A DNA stretch of 53,357 nt. It comes from JAABRU01 sp050180235. Its GTDB lineage: Bacteria > Desulfobacterota > Desulfobacteria > Desulfobacterales > Desulfococcaceae. The notes under the pieces are model-generated. The model had not been told where the DNA came from, ran no database searches, and saw only the letters and a list, made by a program, of their open reading frames with translations. The DNA lies in assembly GCA_050180235.1 (NCBI GenBank), contig JBFXEJ010000027.1:1-53357 (forward strand). The letters are read 5' to 3'. This document shows positions 40,907 through 52,000 of this stretch, one piece after another. The translations under genes and the position numbers were made by a program. Position 1 is the stretch's first letter; every line of letters starts with the position of its first letter.

Positions 40907-42690
40907 TTCATTTCACCTTTTCCTGTTATATGTTCCAGAGGCAGAGCATACACTGTCCGGCAGAATTCCGGCAGTAAATCCTGATGTTCCATCATTTCCG
41001 TTGCGGAAAAATGTTTTCCCCCGCCTTCCGCAGCCATCTGCTCCAGTCTGTCTTTTCCTTTGGAATCTTTGTCTTTCTCTCCCGCATACACTGTGTGAAG
41101 AATGAAATTTTCCCTGTATTTCTCTTTGATTCGGCGGATTTGCATTACTGCGCCCTTTTCATCCCCATCATCCTCATGGAAATTTTCAAGCCCGTCTGAC
41201 ATCAGCACCAGAGTCACCGGAACCTTCAGATCTTTGAGTTTTGACTCGTCCATCTGCAGGAATGCCTCTGCCAAAGGAGTACGGCGGTTGAACACCGGGT
41301 AATCTGTCATAAAACTGTCCTGAATTTCTGATAAAACTTTGTCTTTTTCATGAATGCTGATGGGAAGAAAATCTTCGATCACTTCCTTTTTTCCGGGAAG
41401 ATAAGCAATCTGGAGGATACCGGTGCTGCGTCCTGCAGGCAGTTGTTCATATATACTGGTCAGGAGTTTTTTCACCACTGCCATTTTTGTTTCTCTGCGA
41501 TCTTCCGATGTTTGCCTGTATATGATTTTTTCCTGCATGGAACCGGAGGTATCTGCCAGAAACAGCACAGTATTCTTCGGAATTTCCAAAGCCCGTGCCT
41601 GCGGTTTTTCCGCAGGAGCCTTTACCTGAATGTTTACGGCCAGCACTTCGGACGGAATGCCTTCCAGCCCGTATTTGTCAATGCCGGAAAACCGCAGATA
41701 ATAGGTTCCGTCCGGAATTCCGCTTACATCAAAACTTTCTCCGGGTGAAATCACTGCGTCAGACACCAAATCCAGCATATCTGATTCTTTTGCCAGTTGT
41801 GCATGAAACGCTGTGGATTCTTCCATTGCTTCAATACCAAAGCGGATTGGCATCTGCTGATATACATTTTGCAAACCTGATACTTTGGGGGCCGGAAGCA
41901 GTTTCACTGCATCCATTGGTTCCATGCCTTTCTGCACAAGGGTTCCTTCCCCGCTGTTTACAGAAACCCGCTTTCCCTGTGCTTCCATGTCAACAATGCC
42001 TTCCAGCACCTCGGAACGTGTGGCGGTCTGTGCATCCGAAGACAGCCTGAAAATGGTTCCCCTGATACCGGCCACTGCGGTTTCTGTGCGAATGTTCAGG
42101 CGGGATTTCTGTATCAGGGCTGTCATTTTTCCGAAACCTAGCATCAGATCCCGGACAATGCCGAATCTTTTTTTCTCAGCGCACGCTGATATAAGCATTT
42201 CCGTATTTTCTTCCAGTGTAAGAACCGAACCGTCAGCATACCGTATCTGAAGTCTGCTTTTTTCCCCTGTTTTCACACTGCTTTTCTGATGAACAGCATC
42301 TCCGGCATGAAGCGGAATCCATTCTGCCCCGTCTGGAATCTGCATCCGGACATCCCCCTTCACAAAGGCGGCTTCTCCGGTAACTGCTTCTTCTTTCAGC
42401 AGTTTAACAGGAACCGCCAGTTCCGTACCGGACTGAATGACATGGGGATTACGAAGCTTGTTTTTCTTTGCAATCTCCGTCCACTGATTCGGATTCTGCA
42501 GCAGGTCTTTGGAGATTTTTATCAGTTTGTCCCCTTTTTGGGTTGTAATGGTGATGGTATCCTCTTCCGCTGCCTGCAAAGGTTCTACAGAATAAAACAG
42601 CATTCCTGTCAGCAGACAGACAAGACATATCTGTTTCAGACAGCCTCCCCCGGCCTTTGTTCCTCTTTCCCAATTTCCGATTTTCCTCAT
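40903..42690 (-). CDS. LysM-FecR-VWA domain protein
   Basis: About 595 aa. The ATG at 42690 with GGAG upstream is preferred to a TTG two codons earlier. A long-n-region signal peptide (to about residue 41, QICLVCLLTGMLFYSVEPLQA minus its last residue) indicates export. Next are a LysM domain (about 45-98: ITTQKGDKLIKISKDLLQNP), a FecR domain (about 105-260: DGSVLTLEENTEMLIS, RTETAVAGIRGTIFRL), an Ig-like linker, and a VWA domain (about 370-585) with a complete MIDAS: DTSGSM, TPLAEAF and LMSDGLE. LysM plus FecR is common in periplasmic, peptidoglycan-linked proteins of Deltaproteobacteria; the metal-dependent VWA suggests protein binding. It is coupled to the barrel gene and follows the giant repeat protein gene. 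Confidence 0.88.
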   Translation of the reverse strand: MRKIGNWERGTKAGGGCLKQICLVCLLTGMLFYSVEPLQAAEEDTITITTQKGDKLIKISKDLLQNPNQWTEIAKKNKLRNPHVIQSGTELAVPVKLLKEEAVTGEAAFVKGDVRMQIPDGAEWIPLHAGDAVHQKSSVKTGEKSRLQIRYADGSVLTLEENTEMLISACAEKKRFGIVRDLMLGFGKMTALIQKSRLNIRTETAVAGIRGTIFRLSSDAQTATRSEVLEGIVDMEAQGKRVSVNSGEGTLVQKGMEPMDAVKLLPAPKVSGLQNVYQQMPIRFGIEAMEESTAFHAQLAKESDMLDLVSDAVISPGESFDVSGIPDGTYYLRFSGIDKYGLEGIPSEVLAVNIQVKAPAEKPQARALEIPKNTVLFLADTSGSMQEKIIYRQTSEDRRETKMAVVKKLLTSIYEQLPAGRSTGILQIAYLPGKKEVIEDFLPISIHEKDKVLSEIQDSFMTDYPVFNRRTPLAEAFLQMDESKLKDLKVPVTLVLMSDGLENFHEDDGDEKGAVMQIRRIKEKYRENFILHTVYAGEKDKDSKGKDRLEQMAAEGGGKHFSATEMMEHQDLLPEFCRTVYALPLEHITGKGEMK

Positions 42691-42785
42691 ACCCAAGCTC
42701 CGATATGTAATGATCCTCTCTGCCTTCGGCTACAATCAGGCAGCATTAAAAATGCCAATAAAAAGTCAAATTCCGACAAAAATTT

Positions 42786-42996
42786 GATTCCGGTAAGATT
42801 TGCTAACTTTCTGAAAGTTGGCAAATTCTGTGTCTCTGTGTCCGCTGCGGAAAAGCCATGTGCATCTGTTTCCCACAGAGAACACAGAGGACTGCACAGA
42901 GAGCACAGAGATTTTCTGTGCAAATTAAAAATTGGATTCCGGTAAGATTTGATAACTTTCTGAAAGTTGGCAAATCCTGTGTCTCTGTGTTCTGCT
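42786..42996. repeat. pair of about 60-bp direct repeats in the giant-gene/FecR gap
   Basis: GATTCCGGTAAGATTTGCTA... at 42786-42845 recurs at 42935-42996 with few changes. Each copy contains a small hairpin (AACTTTCTGAAAGTT) and the string CTGTGTCTCTGTG. The DNA between is rich in CACAGAG. This 323-bp gap holds no gene. The hairpins may act as weak terminators for the giant gene. Confidence 0.75.
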
Positions 42997-43013
42997 GATG
43001 AGAGTCTGTTGCA

Positions 43014-46000
43014 TCAGAACGGTTTCAGCGGCCATATGTATTGTGATTCAGACTTGACAAATCCGAAATCCACTGTCCGGTTGGTGTTGGGATCTGTATC
43101 ACCGTCATTGACAGATTCCTGATCTCTGTCAAGGGTTATGGCCCTGCTCACAACCCCATGCCCGGATTTTTCATACCCGTTGTCATCATTATCCACATTG
43201 TTATCCGGATCAGCTTCTCCGGGGCTGGTCACATACTCTTTCAGAACTCCGGTCGAGAAACTTTCCGGTGCAATCTGAACAATATATGATCCGGGGCTGA
43301 GATCTTCAAACAGATAATATCCCTGCACCCCGCTGCGGGTTGCAGTGGTCATGGTTTTCAGGAACTGATCCACGCCCGGAGTAAAATCTCCGTTTCCATC
43401 TGCATCAGCATAAAGGGAAACCTTCACACCGTCAACACCCTTTTCACGATCAGTCTGCCAAATACCGTCTTTATTGTCATCAATCCATACGGTATCACCC
43501 AGACTCAGGGGGGAACGCTTCCATACGGTTCCGTCATCAGGATCAAGGGTTCCGGGATCATCTGTGCAGACAGAAATCAGCGATTCTGCCGCCTCATCTT
43601 CCCACTGACCGTTTCCATTCTGATCCCATACTGCACAGCCCCGGTTTTCCACCAGATTCATATTTTCAGGAACCGTTGTGTCATACCAGATACTCACCCT
43701 TCCACCCTGTCCCGGTATGCTTCCTTCCCAAACCACCTTATTGGTATTTGCATCAAAGCGGAAATCTCCGAAATCCGCTCCCAGACTGCCATCCACATAG
43801 GAAACCCCCTGGGGAATGTCATCTTCCACATAAACCAGAAGAGCGCTCTCATTCTTGTCGTTGATCCATGTCAGTTCCCAATGAACCACCGGGAATTCTC
43901 CGGAAAAACGTTTTTCCGCTGCCGGAGGATCATATGCGTTGGGATCCCACATAACCACAGCTACTGTGGGAAGATTCGGTGTGCAGGTATAGGGATCATC
44001 TGTTTTTTCATCCGGCAGTCCGTAACTGCTCACGATTCCCTGATTGGAAAGTGGAACACCGTTGGGAGCATCTCCACTGATCATTGCCTGGAAGGTAATG
44101 ACAGCCTTTTCTCCGGGAGCCATTGTTCCAATTTCCACAACCACTGATGTGTCTCCGCTATTGTTGCCGGTTTTCACTTCCCCTGCGGAATTGCTGACCG
44201 TGCCGGGAATCAGAGACACAAATCCTTCAATGGTATCAGAGAAAAGAAGTTTTTCCGATGTTTCACCGCCGGAATTCATAATGGTAATGTTATATTCCAC
44301 AGCATCGCCGGGATAGAAAGTTCCGCCGTTGTAATCCACTATGCTTTCATAGGCTTCTATGATTGCACCTGTTCCGGGTTCTGTGGGAACTTCCGCATTT
44401 TCATCAAACTGGGGCTGCGGATGATTATCCACAGATACAGGTTCTCCCGCACCCAGTATATATCCCTGATTGCGGAGTTCATATCCCTCAGGTATATCTT
44501 CATTCACCTTTACGGTATAGGTGATGGTTACACTTTCGCCCGGAGCAAAATTCTCCACAGCAACCTTCAGAACATCTTCTTCAACCCCGGTTCCCGTGCT
44601 GGTTTTCAGGCTTCCGGGTACCATTGTGGTATAATCCGGAATCCCGTTGAACAGATAAATATCAGCTATGCCGGATGCAACGCAGGCCGGCCCGGCCATC
44701 TGACCTGTGCCGATGTCTCTGCTCTTGGCTGCAACATGGACAACACCCTTCTGCCAGTGTCCCTGCACAGTTACAAAGAATTCACCGGAACTGAATCCAT
44801 CATCCGTATTCCACTTCAGACCGCTCAGACCTGTGTTGGGATCAGGACTTACCTGCTCAAATCCCGGAGTTGCTTCCAGAACTTTTATGCACGAAGGCAG
44901 TTCCAGTATCCAGTTGCTCAGATCCTTTGCACCGGACATTTCTTCCACAAAATACCGCCATGTGGAATTTCCGTCCTCATGATACTCTGTTCCCCTGAAG
45001 GTAATCCTGTAACCGTTAAACAGTTCTATGGATGTGCCTGCCGGATTATACTCACTGCTTTCCCCATTGTTGGTGAGAGTAATCTGCCAGGTGATCAAAT
45101 CACCGGGCCGGGGATTTGCAGACGCATCCGAGGTGATGGAAGTGATAATATCCAAATTGGCGGATATACTGCTGACCGGGCCGGATACGGTCGGATCATT
45201 GAGGGCTGATGTGTTGGGATTATCCGTAGGTTCATCCCCGATATTGGAGCCTGACACATGGCCCTGGTTCACAATCCATCCTCCCTTTGGCACATCGTTT
45301 CTGACCTGCACATAATAACTGATGACAATGCTCTCGCCCGGAGCCACTGTTCCGATATTCACGGCAATTTCCGCTTCCCCGTTCTGACCGCTTACAACCG
45401 TTCCCTTTGAAGTGACAACCGAGTCTTTGACAACCGTGACAGAATCGCCGGGAACATCTGTATACATCACATCAGTGGCCGGACTGTTGCCCCCGTTATA
45501 AAGGGATACACCGTACCATATGACATCACTGTTCATCAGAGCGCCCCCATTGATGTCCACAGCCACTTTTGCAGTATTGCACAGATCAGGAAGCAATGGG
45601 ATTCCTGTCTGCTCACAGAAATTGGCAGTACCTGCTCCGTTTGCCGGAACAGTGACCCAGACCACATTGGGAGAAGAGCTTGCATATCCTTCGGGCTCAA
45701 CTTCCATAACGGTGTAAATACCCGGAGGAATATTGACAAAGGCATAGGAACCGTCCCCGGCAGTGACCGTTGAGGCAATCACATTTCCATCCGCATCTCT
45801 CAGTTCAATAACAACTCCGCCAATGCCCGGCTTGCCATAATCATATTCGCATTTTCCGTCTTTGTCATAATAAACTATGCCGGTAATGCTTCCGGACTGT
45901 TTATCCCCGAAGTTGGCCGCTGCTGAGCCGCCGGATACAATGCTCACCGAAACGCTGTTGTCTGTGGTGGAAGTGAATCCGGCTGGATCAGTCTCTTTCA

Positions 46001-49000
46001 CTGTGTACTCTCCCGGAGGAATATTGACAAAGATATAGGAACCGTCACCTGCTGTCACTGCGGATGCAATGACCTGGCCGTCTTTGTCTGTCAGTTCAAC
46101 CGTAACTCCGCTGATTCCATCTTCATTGGCATTCTGTTCACCGTCTCCGTTGATGTCATGGAAAACAACACCGGAAATTACGCCCTGCTGCTGATCTCCG
46201 AAACTGGCTGTGGCTGCCCCTCCGGAAACAAGGGTGACAGGAACCGAATTGGGTGTGGTGGAAGTGAATCCCTCCGGATCGGTTTCTCTTACCGTATAAT
46301 CGCCCGGCACCACATTTATGAAAATATAGGAACCGTCACCGGCTGTTACAGCAGAGGCAATGACATTTCCGTTTGCATCAGTGAGTTCCACTGTCACTCC
46401 GCCCAGTCCCTTTTCATCATTGTTCAGGATTCCATCTCCGTTGCTGTCCACAAACACAATGCCGGATACTGTTCCTTTCTGCTGATCTCCGAAATTTGCA
46501 GAAGCCGAGCCTCCGGAAGAAATCATTACAGGAACATCATTGTCTGTTGTGGAAATGAATCCATCAGGATCAGTTTCGCTCACTGTATAATTGCCCGTCT
46601 GCAGATTGGTGAACACATAGGAACCGTCCCCTGCGGTAAGGGCTGAGGCAATGACATTGCCCTGGGAATCCGCAAGCTGGATAACAACACCGCCGATACC
46701 CGGTTCGCTGCTGTTTTGAATGCCGTCTCCGTTGCTGTCATTGAATACAGTTCCGGACAGAGTTCCCTTTGCCTGATCACCGAAACTGGCTGTGCCGGAT
46801 CCGCCGGATACAAGATTCACAGGCACGGTATTGATGGTAGTGGAAACAAATCCTTCGGGATCAGTTTCGCGCACAGTGTAACTTCCGGGCTGGACATCAG
46901 TGAACATATAAGTTCCGTCTCCGGCTGTGACTGTGGTGGCAATCACCTGACCCTGTGCATTGATCAGCTCCACTGTAACCCCTCCCAGTCCGGTTTCACT
47001 GCCATTGAGAATACCGTCTCCGTTGGCATCAGCAAAAACCATTCCGGAAATGCTTCCCCAGTTCTGATCTCCAAAACTGGCAGTGGCTGCTCCGCCTGAA
47101 CCCAGATTAACAGGCACAGTGTTTGCTGTGGTGGAAACAAATCCTTCAGGATCTGTTTCTTTCACAATATAGGCTCCGGCAGGAATTTCTGTGAAAACAT
47201 AGGAACCGCTGCTGTCTGTGAGGATTGTGGCAACAAGATTGCCGTCAATATCCCTCAGTTCCACAGTCACGCCTGCAATACCGGGTTCACCGCTGTTCTG
47301 AATTCCGTCTCCGTTTATATCATGGAAGACAGTACCGGAAACAGTGCCGTTTTTCTGATCCCCGAAATTCGCTGAAGCCCCGCCTTCCGCAGTCAGGTTT
47401 ATGGGAACCGTATTGCCGGTGGTGGAGACATAGCCTTCAGGATCAGTTTCTCTGATAATATAGGCTCCTGCGGGAATGTCTGTGAAACTGTAAGAACCGT
47501 TCCCCCCGGTGACTGTGGTGGCAATAACAGCACCATCGGGTGTCAGCAGTTCCACAGTAACACCCGGAATGCCGGTTTCACCCGCGCTGATCACGCCGTC
47601 TCCGTTCACATCATTGAAAACCGTGCCGGAAATGCTGCCTATTATCCGGTCTCCAAAACTTGCCGTTGCTTCTGTGCCTGAAACCAGATTCACAGGAACA
47701 GTATTGCCGGTGGTGGATACATATCCCTCAGGATCAGTTTCTTTCACCACATAGGCTCCGGCAGGAACGTCTGCAAAACTGTAAGTTCCCTCCGGTGAGG
47801 TGACTGTGGCTGCAATCAGATTTCCCTCACTATCAAGCAGTTCCACGTTTACACCGGAAATGCCCGGTTCCTCACTGTCCCTGACACCATCTCCGTTGAC
47901 ATCATTGAATACAATGCCTGAAATGCTTCCTTTTTTCTGATCCCCGAAATTGACCGGGGCTGTTCCGCCGTCCGGAAGCGTTACGTCAACACTGTTGCCG
48001 GTTGTGGAAATATAACCTTCCGGATCTGTTTCTTTAACCGTATAATTTCCCGGATTGACCGGATCAAAAGCATACCGCCCGTCTTCTCCGCTAATCACAG
48101 AAGCAATGACCTGACCTGTGCTGTCTGTCAATTCCACAGCAACTCCGGGGATGCCGTTCTCGCCTTCATCCTGAACCCCGTTGCCGTTTTTGTCTTCAAA
48201 CACCAGACCGGAAATAACTGCCGGTCTCTGATCTCCGAAAACTGCCTCAGCACTGCCTGTATCTGCTGTACTGACAGAAACCTCATTGGGCGTTGTGCTT
48301 GTGTATCCGCTCAAATCGGTTTCCCTGACCGTATAGTCACCGGGCAGAATATCCGGGAAAATATAAGATCCGTTTTCATCTGTCACAGCACTGGCAATGA
48401 CCGCACCGGTTGCATCCAGCAGTTCCACTTTCACACCGGAGATTCCCTGTTCTTCGGAATCCTGTATGCTGCTGCCATTGAGATCATGGTAAACAAGTCC
48501 GGTGATATAACTATAAACCGTTACACTCACATCAGCAGTTACGCAGTTGCTGTGCGTATCACAGATGGTATAGGTAAAAGTGTCGGTTCCGGTATATCCA
48601 GTATCAGGCGTATAAGTGACTGTTCCATCCGGATTGACAACCGCAGTGCCGTGAGGCGGATCAGTTACCGCCGTAACCGTGAGCGGATCATTATCCGGAT
48701 CTTTGTCATTGCTCAGCACCGTAATATCTACAGGTGTATTGACCTGCGTAATCGCTGTATCTGGAACAGCAAGGGGAACATTGTCTTTTAACGTGATCGT
48801 AACAACAGCCGAGTCATAACCGCCTCTTCCGTCATCAATGGTATAGGTGAAGGTGTCAGTGCCGGTAAAACCCGGATTCGGTGTATAGGTGAATGTCCCG
48901 TCAGGACTCAGAACCACAGTGCCATTGCCCGGCTGCGTGAAATCTGTCACTGTCAGGGGATCGCCATCCGGATCACTGTCATTGGGCAGCACAGCAATAT

Positions 49001-52000
49001 CCACAGGTGTATTCAGATTGGTTGCTGTACTGTCATCCTCTGCCACCGGCGGACGGTTGCCGCTGAAAACCGTAACTGTCAGGGTACTGGTGCTGGTATC
49101 TCCGTCAGCATCCGTGATAGTATAGACAAACACTTCGCTGAGACCGGCCGGAGGCACATAGCCCCATGTCGGGGGAGTGTAACTGTAAGTGCCGTCAGCA
49201 TTCAGGGTCAGACTGCCACCTGCCGGGGTTGTAAAAGGTGTTCCCGGAACAATCGCTGTGCCGTTCTGATTTGCTGCCGTGACTGTTGTTACCGGATTTC
49301 CCGGATAATCATTGTTCAGCACATTACCTGTCACTGCCGGGCCGTTTTCCTGTGCGGTATTGGTATCAGGTCTGGCCTCAGGCAAATCATCCACAATAAT
49401 GGTCACCGCAGCCCGGTCGCAGTTGCCGTCCGGGTCGCAGACTGTGTAGGTGAAATAATCGGCTCCCACGTAATCTTCATCCGGTGTGTAGATGAGCGTG
49501 TCATCAGACGGATCATTTGGAGTTCCGTTATTGTCAACAGTGACTGTTCCGTTGGCCGGATCAGTCACATCCGTATCCTTGATGGTGAGCGGATCATTGT
49601 CCGGATCGCTGTCATTGTTCAGCACATCCACTGTCACCGGTGTGTTTTTCGGTGTGGTTTCCGCATCATCAGCGGCCGCGGGAACCTCCGCATCCACCAG
49701 CACACTCACAATTGCTTTGGCTGTGTTTCCGGTGGCATCCACTATGGTGTATTCAAAGGTGTCTGTTCCCGTGAACCCCGTATCCGGTATGTAGGTGACA
49801 GTTCCGTCCGGATTCTTTGTCACTGAACCATGCGGCGGATCGGTCACAGCGGTTACGGTCAGCACATCATTGTCCGGGTCTGTGTCATTGTTCAGAACCG
49901 GGATGGTGATGGGCGTATCCGGTCTGGTCACTCCGCTGTCGGCCACTGCCGTGGGTGCATGATCATCCACATTGATCGTTACTGTAGCCGTATCACTGCC
50001 GCCGTGTCCGTCTTCAATGGTATAGGTGAAGGTGTCAAAACCCGTATATCCGGGATCAGATGTGTAAATCACCGTTCCTTCCAGCTTGAAGCTGACACTT
50101 CCATTGTCCGGCTGCGTCACACTGACCACTGTTATGGCATCATTATCCGGATCACTGTCATTGACCAGCACAGGCACAGAAACCGGCGTGTTCAGAGGTG
50201 TTGAGGCACTGTCATCCACTGCATCCGGCGGATCATTTGTTTTCACCGGAGTTACAGTTTCATCATCAGCTTCGGGTGTATTTGGATCATCCGTGCGTGT
50301 ATCCGGCAGTTCAGTGCTTTCCACAATTCCCTGATTTGCCACCTTCTCAACATCGACTGGAAAATCTTCATTGATAATCACATCAAATGTGATGACAACA
50401 CTCTGTCCCCCGCCGTTGAGGATTCCGATTTCCACATCTACAGAAGTATCTCCGGTCTGATTTCCGCTGATAACGGTCAATCCCGCAGGATTGGTAATGA
50501 CACTTCCGGCGGTCAGCGTGGTGTTGACATCAGGTGTATCTGTAAAATGCACATCTGAAGCTGCTGCATTGCCGCTGTTGGTAATGATGACCGTATATCG
50601 CAGAGTGTCACCCGGAGAAACTGCACTGTTTCCGTCTGCATCTGTAAGCAGTTCTGCGCTTTTGCTGACCGGAGCAAGCATTGGCCCGGCTGTAAGCGGA
50701 ACCACTGTGGGCTGTTCCCCCGGCTGTGCAGGATCTCCATCGGTTTTCTGACTGCTGTCATTGTTTCCGTTTCCGTCAGAATCGTAATAGACAAGTCCCT
50801 GATTGCTGATTTGGCTCACGCCTGCGGGAAGCGGATCATCAACTTTTACACTGAAAACAACTGTGTTTTCCCCAAATGCGGCAAAATCAATGCCCGTAAT
50901 CCGCAGCACAGGTGTTTCACCTTCCACTGTGCTGCCTGAGGGAGGAACAACACTTCCTGGCACATACGTTGTATTCGCGGGTATGCTGTCTGTAAACTCC
51001 AGATCCTTGACAATAAAGGAGCTGGTGTTCTTCATTGTGACGGTATAGGTCAGAACATCTCCCGGCTGAACACTGCCCCCGTTTTCATCCACTACGGTTT
51101 TCAAAGCAATGCCTTCAGGAGTTCCGCCGACCGGCACATCTGTAGGCTGATCTCCGGGATTGGAAGAATCTCCGTCTGTCAGATCCTCGGAATCATTGAC
51201 CCCGTCTCCGTCAGAATCAAAATTCACCACACCCTGATTGGAAATCAGGGTTCCGACTGCTATGCCGGAATTGACCGTCACATCAAAAACAAGATTCACA
51301 GAACCGCCCGCAGCAATATTTCCGCTCCATTCAATTCTGTTACTGCCGCTGTTGTACGAAGCTGTTCCGGCATCCGCATTCACACTTCCGCTGAAATAAG
51401 CTGTGAATGCGGGAATATTGTCATAAAACTGCACAGTGCCGGAACTGTCCTGATTGCCGATATTCCGAATTTCCACTGTATAACGGAGCGTATCTCCCGG
51501 AGTCACAACAGTGTTTCCGTCCGCATCATTTTGCAGAGCAACGCTTTTGGTGCTTTCAAAATCCGGACCTGCAACAACCGGAATAATCGTGGGCTGTTCC
51601 CCCGGAACCGAGGTGTCGCCGTCTGTCTGCTGACTGCGGTCATTGCTTCCGTCACCGTTGGAATCATAATTCACAGTTCCCTGATTGGAAATCTGATTCA
51701 CACCCGCAGGAATAGGATTGACCACCTGCACCCGGAATGTGATGGCAATCTCTCCATGTGCGGGCAGGGAAATTCCCTGAATCCGCAGCACCGGACTTTC
51801 AGACTCAACCGTGCCGGAAGGCGTGGAAACACTGGTGGCAACATAGGCCGTGTGCGCAGGAATGGAATCCACAAATTCCGCTCCGCTGATGGCAAAACCG
51901 CTTTTGTTCAGCAGGGAAACCGTATACAGCAGAATATCCCCCGGTTCCACATTGCCCCCGTTTTCATCTTTCACGCCCTTTGTGGAAACAATGCCTGCAA

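Noticed and set aside
44421..45209. 262-codon and other plus-strand open frames opposite the giant gene
   Set aside because: The minus-strand frame is a clear repeat protein throughout. These frames are its antisense shadows and have no motifs.
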